Below are positions 40,057 through 52,250 of a stretch of DNA of 64,000 nt, piece after piece; position 1 is the first letter of the stretch, and every line of letters starts with the position of its first letter. The position numbers were made by a program, and so were the translations under genes. The notes below the pieces were generated by a model. It did no database searches. It was not told where the DNA came from and saw only the letters and a program-made list of their open reading frames with translations. The stretch is from Sugiyamaella lignohabitans (Eukaryota; Ascomycota; Dipodascomycetes; Dipodascales; Trichomonascaceae). The DNA lies in contig NC_031671.1 in the NCBI RefSeq assembly GCF_001640025.1, positions 2,480,001-2,544,000 on the forward strand, read 5' to 3'.

Positions 40057-42800
40057 ATGAGTTCTAATACTGTTTCCTCTGCACCTGTCAACGCTGGTCG
40101 TTTGACTCGTTCTTCACCCTCAGTATACCTCTTCTCGTTGTAACGTTAGCCCCATTCCGGACAACCTTCGTCAGCATGCTGATACACAGTCATTTTCTCA
40201 ACCTCCAGCTACTGCAGAAGCTCCTGTTGAACCTGTGAACTGCTATCTGCTTCTGACATTATTTCTGGAACATTCCCTGGCGCTTCGCAGACTGTGGTTT
40301 CAGCTTCATCTCGGTCCCCAATTCCACCTCATCCTGATGTCAGTTAAACCTCCTTGCGTAAGCCCCTCAATGCTTCCGGTTATATTCCTTACCCGCCTCG
40401 TTCCACTTCGGATTCATCTTCGGTTCCCATACCACTTCAGTTAATCTACTGTTCCTTCCACTTCGGATTCTTCTTCGGTTCCCATACCACTTCAGTTTCT
40501 ACTGTTCCTTCCACTTCGGATTCTTCTTCGGTTCCCATACCACTTCAGTTTCTACTGTTCCTTCCACTTCGGATTCTTCTTCGGTTCCCATACCACTTCA
40601 GTTCCTACTGTTCCTTCCACTTCGGATTCTTCTTCGGTTCCCATACCACTTTAGTTTCTACTGTTCCTTCCACTTCGGATTCTTCTTCGGTTCCCATACC
40701 ACTTCAGTTCCTACTGTTCCTTCCACTTCGGATTCTTCTTCGGTTCCCATACCACTTCAGTTCCTACTGTTCCTTCCACTTCGGATTCATCTTCGGTTCC
40801 CATACCACTTTAGTTTCTACTGTTCCTTCCACTTCGGATTCTTCTTCGGTTCCCATACCACTTCAGTTCCTACTGTTCCTTCCACTTCGGATTCTTCGGT
40901 TCCCACTACCACCTCAGCTCCCACTTCAGTTCACACTGATGTTTCACATACTTTTTCCTCTTCTGGTCCCCCCGGTCCCTCTGGCCCCCCTGGTCCCCCT
41001 GGTCCTTCCGCCCCACTTGGCCCCCCCAGCCCACCTCACTCTTCTGACTCTTCTGGTGCTCACGGTCATTCTCTTTCACACTCTGCATTACCTAAGCCAT
41101 CTCAGTCTTTGTCTGTTCCACAGCAGTTTTATAGTACTGGTGACTTGCTTAAGATTCCCCTTCCCCGTCCCTGGAATGGTGATATTAATACTCTGTCACG
41201 TTATATTTCTGCTTATCGTCAACATTTTCAGTCATTGCCTATCCCATCTGGTCTTAGTATGCAGATCCTTCTTCGTTCAGTCCCTGAAGCCACCGCTCAA
41301 CTATGGCTTCAGCAACCCCCTGATTCTCTAGCTCGCTTGACTCCTGAAGGTTTTTTCACTTTTTTGACTAATCTCTATCATATTTCTCCCCGACATGTTC
41401 TTAAGGCACGTGAGTCTGAACTCCGCAATCTACGTTGTTCTTCTTTGTCACAAGTTCCTACTTACAACACGACTCACCGCGCATTATCTTCTGAACTTGG
41501 TTGGAATGAGAGTCAACGGATTGATGGCTACCTTGCTGGGTTTACTCAACCTGACTTGGTTCGTCACACCGATGATGTCGATCCCGAGTATGATTATGAT
41601 CAACTTCAGCGTCACTTCCAAGCGTTCGCTTTGCGTCTTTATGACAAACGTCGTACTGACACCTCTTCCAATGCTAATAACAATGGTTCTCGTTCTTCTG
41701 CTTCACGCTCTGCATCTCGCAAACTCTCTTCTGAAGAGAGACGACGTCGCGAAAAAGAGAAGCTTTGCCTTTATTGCGCATCTCCAGACCATGCTGTAGC
41801 ACAGTGTTCTGTTAAGCCTGTGTCTAATTCCTCGTCTTCCCAGTCTTCTTCCTTTCCTAAACCTTCGTCAAAATCTTCTGGTTCTACTTCTCGTTCCAAG
41901 GTTGTTACTCCTTCTTCTCGTGTTCACATGATCACAGTGAAAACTGAGCCTGTTGAATCCGCTTCTTCGGATTTCCCCGATTCATTCCATGAACAAGCTC
42001 TTTCAGATCATGATCTCTCCGATCTTAATGAAGATGATTTTGTCGATTCCCCCTCTTCTGGTTCCTCCAGTTCCGCCACTTCCAATTCTTCCACTCTTCA
42101 ATCTAATGCCTTTTACTTATCCCACTTGATGTTCGCAGAAGTTCCTGCTTGTGTTCCTCATGAGTTTCTAGAAGTCTCTTTTGGCCCGATTACTGGATCT
42201 GAGACATCTGTTCAAGCACATGTCGATACTGGTGCACAATCTAGTCTTATTGATTATGATTTCGCAGCTCGCCATAATCTTGGTGTTATCTCTGCCGATC
42301 TTGATCTCTATGCCTATAATGCAACTGCCCCTTTTGCTCGAACTCATTTTCAGGTTCCGTTAAGTATCAATTGGCAAGGTAAATTTTATCGTGTTAAGTT
42401 TGTGGTTGTTCCTAATTGCCCATATCCCATGGTACTTGGTGCAGGGTTTCTTAAATTCCCTTTCGAATTTAATCTTTTCCAACCCCATCCACTTCAGCCA
42501 TTACCTCCCCGCGCTGTCACTCCTACTTGTGGTCCCTTCATGCCACAAGCTCCTGTACCTTCTCAACCCGCTTCGTTTGCTTCCTGTCGGTCTTCTTACA
42601 AACCGCCTCATAATCAACACAAACGTAGTTATAAGTACAAACACCGTAGATCCCCTCACAATTCTACTCCTACTTCCCGGATTTACTTGGTTACTACTGT
42701 TGAAAACGTCGATCCCCCTTCTTTTATTCCTTCTCGGATTCTTAAGGTCTTTGATACTGTCCCCACTTCTTTGCCTCCTCATCGATCTGAATTGATATGA
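40057..42800 (+). pseudogene. gag-protease region, frameshifted
   Basis: An ATG at 40057 opens MSSNTVSSAPVNAGRLTRSS but stops near 40140, and the 5' third of gag changes frame more than once. From about 41100 to 42800 one frame is intact: capsid-like text (PWNGDINTLSRYISAYRQ), a basic stretch, a zinc knuckle CLYCASPDHAVAQC near 41765-41808, then a retropepsin-like protease with HVDTGAQSSLIDYD near 42220. The frame ends in TGA at 42800. The tandem repeat 40401-40932 lies in the damaged part. Confidence 0.85.
40401..40932 (+). repeat. 53-bp tandem array in gag, about nine units
   Basis: Units begin with TTCCACTTCGGATTC at 40401, 40456, 40509, 40562, 40615, 40668, 40721, 40774, 40827 and 40880. 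The first is 55 bp, the rest 53 bp, the last partial. Because 53 is not a multiple of three, every unit is read in a new frame, and three units give a 53-codon period. Confidence 0.95.
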
Positions 42801-44697
42801 AAATTGACATTCTACCTGATGCGGCACTGCGCAAAGCTCGTGTTTACCCTTTGAGCCCTCCTCAAGAAGCTCTTGACAGAATATCTAGATTCCTATCTTT
42901 CCAAAGGCTATATTCGACCTTCAACCTCTTCCATCGCGTCTCCTGTCTTCTTTGTACCTAACAAGAATGGTTCGTTTCGTTTACTTGTTGAATACTCCTA
43001 CCGATATTCATTCCCGGTTACCTGATCTCAACTCTTCCTCTTCAACCCAACCTCTTCGGTTACCTATTCTCCTTAGTAACTCTGATGATTCCTTATCTCC
43101 TAATAAGTCGATCATCGCTTCCATCTCTTCTCACGCCCCTTCTCGGTCTCCTTCTCCCACTGAGTTCTCTGCGTTTTCACACCCCTTGACTTCTTACCCC
43201 GAGTTGTCAACCGCTCTTCTCGCTGCCTATAACAGCGCACCCAATCTTCCCCTCACAACTAACCATCACTGGACTACTCATGATCAATTCATTTATTATC
43301 GAGAACGTCTTTTTGTTCCGCCTCATGCTACGACTCTCATCAATGATATTATTCGTCTTTTTCATGACCTTCCGTCCAGCGGACACCTTGGTTACCGCAA
43401 AACCTTTGACCTTCTTTCTCGTTACTTTTATTGGCCCCAGATGACTTCGTCGGTCCATCCCTACGTGAAAAACTGCCATCTCTGTCAGGTTAGCAAACCA
43501 AAAAACCGTCCACCTCTTGGTCAGTTAATCTCTTTACCGATCCCTGAACGCCCTTGGCAATCCCTGTCCATGGATCATATCACCAATCTTCCCACTGGTC
43601 CTAACCAACCCTATGATGCTATCCTTGTTATCGTCTGTCGTCTCACCAAGATGCTTCATCTGATTCGTTGTTCTACCACAGATACTGCATCCTACCTCAT
43701 CGCCCATCTGCAACTGAATATTTTTCGGCTTCATGGTTATCCGGACTTCATCACTTCAGATAATGGTTCTACCTTTAAATCTGACAAGTTCAAAACTTTT
43801 TGTCATAACTCCGGCATCAAGTTACACTTCACTTCTCCTCTTCACCCCGCTGGCAATGGTCAAGTTGAACGCTTCAATCAGTTTGTTTCTAACTACATCA
43901 AGTCGTTCACCTCTGCTACTCCACATTCCTGGTCCACCAACCTTTCAGATGCTGAATTCGCCTTCAATAATTCAGTTTCTTCTGCCACTGGTTTTACTCC
44001 TTTCTACGCCAACTATGGTTTTCATCCTCGCGTTCCTTTCGCCCCTCCTTCAACTCTCCCCCTTACTCCTCGCCATCCTATTGAGTCCTCTCAACACCTT
44101 TCCCGTACCCACCTTACTCTCTCTCGGCACCTTGCTAAAGCTCAGCAGAACTACGCGAAACACTACAACCGCCATCATCTCCAGTATACTTTCAATGTTG
44201 GTGATCTTGTTCTCGTCAGTTCTTCCCGCTTTCAACTCCAAGGTCAACGGAAAACTCTACCTCGTTTTCTCGGTCCCTTTGCTGTCTCCGAAGTTGTTAA
44301 CCCTACTTCTTATCGTCTTCAGCTTCCTCCTACTCTTAAAACCCACGATGTTTTTCACATTTCTCACTTGTCCCCTTATCATTCACTTCACGATCCTTCC
44401 ATCAACATCCTTCATCTCACTGTTGGTGACTTCTCGTTTCCTATCGACAAGATCGTGGATCATCACATCCAACCCGACCAACTTTACTTCCTCGTTCGTT
44501 TCAAATACGCCACCACTCGGGCTCACAAACATGAACATTGGATTCCCCTTTCCAGCTTTGGTCGAGACCACTACCCTCTCCTTCGCGCTTATGCTTCCAA
44601 GTGTCGTTCTCCAGAGTCTACCACTCTTCTCTCGCGACTCGCTACGCTCGTCGCTTCGGAGGGAGGAGATACTGTCACGATTCCGGCTTCCCAATAG
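42798..44697 (+). pseudogene. pol remnant: RT stub joined to integrase and chromodomain
   Basis: The first 170 bp encode the start of reverse transcriptase in two frames (RVYPLSPPQEALD, then YLSKGYIRPSTSSIASPVFF and GSFRLLVEY). At about 42975-42995 the sequence jumps to the end of the RNase H/connection region (NTPTDIHSRLPDLN). The catalytic RT core and RNase H are absent. Integrase is intact: an HHCC zinc module (HLGYRKT to NCHLCQ), the D,D,E residues in SMDHITN, TSDNGST and GQVERFNQF, and a C-terminal chromodomain-like segment (EHWIPLSSFGRD). Confidence 0.9.
44658..44672 (+). other. polypurine tract
   Basis: GGAGGGAGGAGATAC directly precedes the right LTR and would prime plus-strand synthesis. 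Confidence 0.7.
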
Positions 44698-45322
44698 CTT
44701 ATCCGTTATCTTCCGACCTCTACCGACTACCTCCGCATGTCAGCCGTCTTCCTGCCTCTCTTCAACATCACTCCAAATGCATACTTCTGCATCTCATGTC
44801 GTCTTCGCCGACTTATCTCTCTATAACTTCTCCTTGATAAGTTTCATGTTGACGCTAATGCCGTCTGCTCCACTTCCTATGTCTCCAGTTTGTCTTGGCT
44901 CGTTTCACACTCGCCTCTCCTTGGTCATTTGATCTATGTTTTGTTTCATCTAATAATTTCGCCTCATTCTCTTTTCTTTATTTTCTTCTCAAAGATTCTT
45001 TTCTACTTTTTCATCTTGTTCTCAATTATTATATAAAGGGTACTATTTTGCTCTTTCAATTAGTTTTATTCTTTAGATATTAAAACATCTGTTACTAATA
45101 TTAATCCTTATTCAAAACCTCCTTCAAGTGCGACTACTCCCAGAACTTAACCGACTTTCATACAACTTTATCTCACAGTAAGTGTATATGAATCTTAAAG
45201 GTTAACCTGGTTATTCTGATAATTCTTATCTTTAGATAATGGTTTCGCATGCCACATGGATAAAGTATTCCGAATATCTCGGACATGAAACAGCCGTGCA
45301 TCTTCGGAAGCCTCACCTGACA
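44673..45322 (+). repeat. right LTR
   Basis: 650 bp, aligned by eye with the left LTR without a difference. Confidence 0.95.
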
Positions 45323-45339
45323 CCCAGCCGCCGGAGGCA
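45323..45339 (-). repeat. GC-rich double-hairpin element, copy 25, right part
   Basis: CCCAGCCGCCGGAGGCA: the duplicated CCCAG plus the head of the element that begins at 39118. Confidence 0.93.
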
Positions 45340-48300
45340 GGCCCCCCCTCCCGGCGGGTCCCGGTGAGAGGTGCGGGTGAAACCGGAGTGATAGGAGTGG
45401 TAGTGGGTCAGGCGGACATCAACAATGAGGGAAAAGACCCGTGTTGGTTTATCATTGTCGAGCAAATTTGCCAACTCGGACCAGCAAGGAGCTCACCGGG
45501 AATATCAGTACATTCGTCTATTAAATCTATGTGCCCACTTGAGTAATAGTTTACGTGGTGCATGACAGCATCGCTAGTCGAACCGTTAAACTTTAAAATG
45601 GCTGCATTGTGCATATTCAGTAACAGGAAACAAGTCGCGTGAAAAGATTTAGCCGACAGACGGTTCTAAGACATGGCGGGTGAAAAGCGAGCGAGCAGCA
45701 AAAAAAAAGGGTCTTTCCAAGTGTCTCACTTTTCGACACCACAGTTTCCGCCTTACAAGCGATCAACGATCTACGATGAGTTATATGTTCGGTAAAATAT
45801 ATTGCCAGTAAATCAACAATGACTGACGCCTACAGATATTATTTTGCCCTGTTTGTTTCAGCTTTACCCTTGGAACATGTGTTTTGCTGGGTCAAGCTGT
45901 AGCCAGGGCTGCCGCAACCGCTTTAATTATTATGTACTTGCATGTCTGTATTTCACCATGTCTCAGTTTGGCCCTTACTGCTGGCATTATTTGCTCTCTA
46001 CCCAACGAGAAATCCACTGCCTCTCAGAGGGGAACACCTCACATCAAAGGCGAACACCTCACACAGAACATGTTCAAGGCGTGAACCGTATAAACTGCTG
46101 CATATACGTGGATAAACACACCGTTGGGCGGATGGTAGATACCGTTAAACTGGAATGAAAACCGGTATGCTGTCTGGTAGAATTGGTAAGGATATCCAGG
46201 GGTAGAAAGTCTGATAATCCACTCCGTTCACGACCATGGCTTCAGATATTTTATTGGTTTGAGGCGGCGATTTTCTCACGGTTTAATGTTATTCCAGATT
46301 GTTTAGCCATCGTCGTTAGCTGGTTAGTGGTTAGCTACATGTTGTTATTTGATACGGCCTTTTTTGGGCACAGCTAGAAATGCTGGTGTGAACACGGCGC
46401 GTCACTGCTGTTGTTTTTTTGTCTGCCAACTGCCAACTTCTTGCTCAATTTACTGAGACAGCCTTGGTACGTAGGTGGGTCACAATCCTGGTGCTTACCA
46501 AGCTTTTGAAACTGCAAACGCCGTCTGTTCGCCTGCTTATCATCTATATTACCATTTTCTATTTCTATTAAGCTAGGGAGTATGTATTATGACAGAGAAA
46601 TCCAAGCCAGTCCTGGTAAATTTAAGCAATCTGATAATCTAGTCTGTTTAGCCATGGCGCCAGTATTTTTGACGTCACAAGTCGCCGATTGACCGTGATT
46701 GCCGCAACTGCTCAAATGCTCAACAGAACCGTGATACCTGGCCATGCAAGTCAAACGATTGTCTATCAGCAAACTATCTTGGAACGACGACTCACTCCGT
46801 TACATTAAGAAAGGATCATCTAGATCAATGGTGGCAGTTGAAAATCATGTCTATCTGAATGCGTCCGCTGATATCATGAAACTGGCCACAAATACAACTG
46901 CAATGTTACAAATACTAGGAGACCTTGTACAAATGTCGGGTTTTATTGATACCGACTGTTGCTGATAAAACATTTTTTGGAGGAACGAGCCAACTCTTGT
47001 CGCTCGTTTAAAATAGCGATATCACCTGTACTCAAAAACCGATTGGCAGGAACATCAATTCGAGCGGCAGGAACAAAACGTTAACTGTTGTCCACCCGTG
47101 TCCGTCAATTTGCGGGCGGCTTGCATCAACTGCGTAAACTACCAAACTGTGCATGAAGGATCATGAAAAACGAAAAAAAACAAAAAAAAAGTCCTATTTC
47201 AAAAAATTGGCCGTTCCCATTCGGGAAATTTCCACGAAGCAAGTCAATATGGAACAAGTGTCTGTACTGATCGAAGCATGTGAAGATTCTAGCAACAAAA
47301 GACATCCACAAAAAAAATCTGGTCTCATTACGAATCAACGGCCGTTTTGTTCTATTCATAATGTTCATAATAAACAATAAACACTGACCCTGCAATCAAC
47401 ACAATTGTCATGATGTGCTAAAATTTTCAAACTAGTATATCTGTAGGTTTGACTCGAATGCTGGATAAATAATACCAGCGGAGATCTACATCGAGGTGCA
47501 GCTGCCAAATTTTGCGCCGTTAGAGATTGCCCAAACTAGTATTAAAAGGGCTAATTGAAATATGCAAAATGACAAAAGTGGCCTATTTGACATATGAACG
47601 ACAGAGCCTAGCCTCTCGAGCCCCTGAAAGTTACTCGAGACGCCGAAGTCCAACTATATGCATGTAACCACTTAGTGCCACAAGTGAGGGGAAATTACAG
47701 GACGGTGCTAACCCTCAAAACGCGTCCTAACTACCAGACGACTGTTAGTAAGAAGCGGATAAGTCTCTGGGGAAAGGGGGTCGGTTAAACGCCAAATAGT
47801 GTTGCAGAAATCTGGTCCGTTAAAAAACGTGCTTCTCCGCTCTTCACCACGTCCGTTTAATGTCCTTTACGGTACTGATAGCAGCAGGTTCGGATATATG
47901 TCAAATACAAAATTATCTAGTAAATCGTTAATGTATACAATAGGGGTAGGTTCCTGAAAACATCCTAATCCAACCCCCCTCTTAATGACATGAGGCACTC
48001 CAAATTATTAAAAATGCACCAATCATCGGATTAATAGGGGTCAATTTAATATTTCACAACAGTTTACTTGTCTCAGATCCCCGACCTCATATGTCTTATA
48101 GAGTGGGGCTCGATCTCAACGGTGGTCAAACGGCTCTGGTTGGTCGATTTGATTATTTTCTTTTCTTGGCTCTTTTTACACACTCCCATGGGGTATGCGC
48201 CTGTTGTCGCCGACATTCAATATCCACTTTGAAATGCCCATTGTTTTTTTTTTTTTGACACCGATGATAACCGAACCTTTTGACACGGCAAATTTCGTCT

Positions 48301-49253
48301 GATAAAAAATGCTCATATCTATTATTGAGATATATACACTTAGCTATTTAATCCCCCACCTTCTGAACTAACTGTAAAACCAGTAAACTCTAACTCATCT
48401 TGGCAAAAAGTCAATTTAGAATTAGAATAAAGTTAAGCTCATTATTGAGACACCAAGCATCACCGGTTTTAACCTCGGTAAACTCGCCATATGTGAGCTC
48501 GTGTCTTAGTGCTTGCTGTACACAACCCGTCTTGAAATTAAAATACTCCTTGTCCTTGCAGCAAGGTCCACTCAATGGCTGAGATCTTTCTGTGCTGCAA
48601 AGCATGCCACACTTCAGTTTGGCTTCGTTTTTGGGGCCAATGCCTTTCGTTCTGTGGATGAAGGAGAATAAATGTGATTGACAGAGGTAAATACCTCTTG
48701 GGGTAAAGTAACTGTATATCGTTAAAACTGTTGAACAAAAGCAATTATATGTCGCAACTGCAGTTGTGTGCTGGTCATAGCTCCTCACCCTCTTAAAAAA
48801 AGTAATGTGAAATAAATTTGGCGATCTACATGCAGTGATTTTTCGAAGTCCAGACTGTGCCGCTATAAATGATATCTACTTCGCTACGTCTGGAGTTTGA
48901 GGTTTTGAATTTTGTGACTTTTTACCGTTGGTTTGTTGTTTTCTTAGCTTTTGGTGCGAACTAGATAATCTAGCTGAATACCACTGAGTTAAATTGGTGA
49001 CGTGAAAAATAACAAGCCAAGCGGAGTCAACTTGTACGGTGTTTTATAAATGGTACAAGTTTAAGGCACTTGTTGTTTTTCAATTTTGGCATTTTTTTTT
49101 AATAATTTATCAGGCTGGACCCTGTTAACTTATCATTTTATTTTTAGTTTTTTTTTTATCTTCCCGTTTGATTCACTTACAATTGGGTTATAACAGTCAA
49201 GTTCTAGCTTTGATCAAGACTGTTGTTGCCAATTGAAATTAGAGTGTATTATA
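45340..49253. other. 3.9-kb gene-poor region right of the retrotransposon
   Basis: No confident gene and, unusually, no GC element beyond the split one. Short frames at 45830-46090 and 46744-46965 look like possible decayed exons. A diverged duplication (TCTGATAAT...CCATGGC) occurs at about 46208-46240 and 46629-46657. A minus-strand Cys-rich frame is listed separately. T-rich DNA before 49254 is the presumed leader of the next gene. Confidence 0.4.
48411..48788 (-). CDS. possible 3' exon of a small cysteine-rich protein
   Basis: An open frame without an ATG, 125 codons, with six closely spaced Cys in its second half (KCGMLCSTERSQ, GPCCKDKEYF, TGCVQQ, DAWCLN). A TTCATCCACAG acceptor-like site precedes the Cys-rich part, so it could be a terminal exon. 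No family recognised and no upstream exon found. Confidence 0.25.
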   Translation of the reverse strand: MRSYDQHTTAVATYNCFCSTVLTIYSYFTPRGIYLCQSHLFSFIHRTKGIGPKNEAKLKCGMLCSTERSQPLSGPCCKDKEYFNFKTGCVQQALRHELTYGEFTEVKTGDAWCLNNELNFILILN

Positions 49254-50786
49254 ATGATTGATCAACCGGCGTCCATCCAACTATTTACGCCCGTTTCCAC
49301 TCCTCCTTCAGAAGTGCAATCTTTAACCAAAGGACAACCTGACTCTTCTCCTATTGATCATTCTGTCTTGTTGCCTTATAAAACTATGTCTGGATCATTT
49401 CATTATGATCCGAATGCAAGCGTTCCTTATCAGCGTCCTGATCCACCCTTCAGATCTGATGCTTCTGCGGTAGCCAGCAGCAGTATGAAATTGGAACGTC
49501 TTGATCCCTCTTCCATAGGAGTCAAACTGGAAAGAGCCGACTCGGTTTCCTCTTGGACCTCTTCATCGGCTGCATATCCACCCACCCCAGACTCCAGTAT
49601 AATCCCAAGGACGTCTTCTTCCACTCCAGGTATTGGCAACTTCAATAACTTTGAAAGGTCTGCCTCGTATGATAACTTATCATACATCACAGTTGAAACT
49701 GTTTTGCCAGATATCAAGAATTCTGAGGGCAAGTTTTGCTGTACCCATTGTGACAGAGTTTACACTCATGGCAAGCACCTTCGAAGGCACATGCTGAGAC
49801 ACACAGGCGAACGTCCATACGGATGTGACTGGTGTCCAAGGCGATTCACTCGTGCTGACATTCGCAAACGTCATGTTCTCAAGTGTAGAGCAAGACTCGA
49901 GCAAGCTGGGTCCGCTACTACTTATAGCAGGAATGCCGAGGCACAGTACTTGCCATCTGCTGTTCAGATGTATAGAGAAGATGGTGTTGAAAGACTGTCT
50001 CGTTCTAGATCTATGAACCAGTTGAGCAGCTTTGGATATAGCTCGCCAGCTCCCCAACAGCAATATCAAATGACGCCTCTTTCTGATACCCCCGCTTCGA
50101 ATTACAGCGGTTCGAGACAGGTGTTTCATGTTGTCCCGGTGACTCAAGCTGCCACTTCGTCTGTCCCACCACCATCGCCTGTGCAACCACCTCATATTGC
50201 ACATCCAGTTCCAGTACACGATGCTCGTTGGAAGTCACATCAGCAGGTTCTTCAGTTCCCCAGTCATAGAACTGCATCACCTCAGGTTGGCTACCAGGTA
50301 GTAGATAGTCCCAGTGAGACCCAATCTGGTGAAGTTTCCAGTCTGCCTCTTACTGGCTCGTCCAGTAGCTCTTTCTCTGCATTTTCTCACTTGTCAGGGT
50401 ACAGACAACCGTCTCACAGCCTGACTCCTGTCGCATCCACCATCATGTACTACCCAGGTCAGATGTCGTCGGTTCCCCAGCCCACTCAAAAGCTGTCCAC
50501 CCCATCACCACCCTTGTATCAATCCACAAACACCTATGGAGGAGTCCAAGAGAGATATACCCAAGTGGCCGAGCCAATGGCAGCACCCACACTGCCGCCT
50601 CCACTGACATCGAATCTCACTTCGCTGTACACCCCTCCCATCGTCCAGCCCTCGCCACTACTCGACAGTTATGGATCAGTCCCCTCGCACGCCCCATCTT
50701 TTGTACATACTCCAAGACCAGGTCAGTTTGGCTTGGGTATTTATGTTAACGAACCAGAACCTTACAGACACAGACGTCTGGACTAA
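49254..50786 (+). CDS. C2H2 zinc-finger transcription factor
   Basis: A 510-residue protein from the ATG at 49254 (open upstream to a TTG). Two fingers lie at about residues 160-213: CTHCDRVYTHGKHLRRHMLRH and, after the HTGERPY linker, CDWCPRRFTRADIRKRHVLK followed by Cys, so the second is of C2HC type. The flanks are Ser/Pro/Gln-rich with two KLER-type charged motifs upstream (MKLERLDPSSIG and VKLERADS) and PPLTSNLTSLYTPP-like regions downstream. Probably a nuclear regulator; the orthologue is not identified. It converges on the MAP kinase gene with a GC-element pair in the 303-bp spacer. Confidence 0.88.
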   Translation: MIDQPASIQLFTPVSTPPSEVQSLTKGQPDSSPIDHSVLLPYKTMSGSFHYDPNASVPYQRPDPPFRSDASAVASSSMKLERLDPSSIGVKLERADSVSSWTSSSAAYPPTPDSSIIPRTSSSTPGIGNFNNFERSASYDNLSYITVETVLPDIKNSEGKFCCTHCDRVYTHGKHLRRHMLRHTGERPYGCDWCPRRFTRADIRKRHVLKCRARLEQAGSATTYSRNAEAQYLPSAVQMYREDGVERLSRSRSMNQLSSFGYSSPAPQQQYQMTPLSDTPASNYSGSRQVFHVVPVTQAATSSVPPPSPVQPPHIAHPVPVHDARWKSHQQVLQFPSHRTASPQVGYQVVDSPSETQSGEVSSLPLTGSSSSSFSAFSHLSGYRQPSHSLTPVASTIMYYPGQMSSVPQPTQKLSTPSPPLYQSTNTYGGVQERYTQVAEPMAAPTLPPPLTSNLTSLYTPPIVQPSPLLDSYGSVPSHAPSFVHTPRPGQFGLGIYVNEPEPYRHRRLD

Positions 50787-50899
50787 ACCAGCGTCTATAT
50801 TTATGCCATCCCCCATCATTTCATGACCTCCCAATATTTATGACTCTTTATACTAGCTATTATTATAGAAACGCAGTGCTACGAATCTCCTTGCCAGAC

Positions 50900-50960
50900 T
50901 GCCTCCGGCGGCTGGGGCTCTGCCCCAGACCCCGTGGCTCCTCTCGCTCCGCTCGAGTCG
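50900..50960 (+). repeat. GC-rich double-hairpin element, copy 26
   Basis: Full-length copy with loop TCT. It lies 113 bp after the zinc-finger gene stop, in sense orientation. Confidence 0.95.
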
Positions 50961-50982
50961 TGACGTCCACGGTCCCAGCAGC

Positions 50983-51037
50983 CTCCTGCGAAGCAGGAGC
51001 CACGGGGTCTGGGGCAGAGCCCCAGCCGCCGGAGGCA
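50983..51037 (-). repeat. GC-rich double-hairpin element, copy 27
   Basis: Second hairpin CTCCTGCGAAGCAGGAG. Its head lies 52 bp beyond the MAP kinase stop, toward that gene. It is joined to copy 26 by a 22-bp linker. Confidence 0.95.
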
Positions 51038-51089
51038 GACCAGGCACAAGTGTTAGCAGCGAGATGTATTAGTCAAATGCGGATAGATA

Positions 51090-52250
<1,161 letters not shown>

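Larger units (their letters stand above)
39161..45322 (+). mobile_element. defective Ty3/Gypsy chromovirus LTR retrotransposon
   Basis: A 6162-bp element with two 650-bp direct LTRs (39161-39810 and 44673-45322) that run TG...CA and look identical on reading. It is flanked by the 5-bp target duplication CCCAG (39156-39160 and 45323-45327). Domain order is gag with CCHC knuckle, protease, RT remnant, integrase and chromodomain-like end, so it is of Ty3/Gypsy type. The polypurine tract GGAGGGAGGAGAT lies just before the right LTR. The gag start is frameshifted, and pol lacks most of RT and RNase H, so the copy is not autonomous. I could not identify a primer binding site with TGG next to the left LTR. 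Confidence 0.95.
50787..51089. other. 303-bp spacer between convergent genes with a GC-element pair
   Basis: Nearly half is a composite inverted pair (50900-51037). No gene. Confidence 0.7.
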
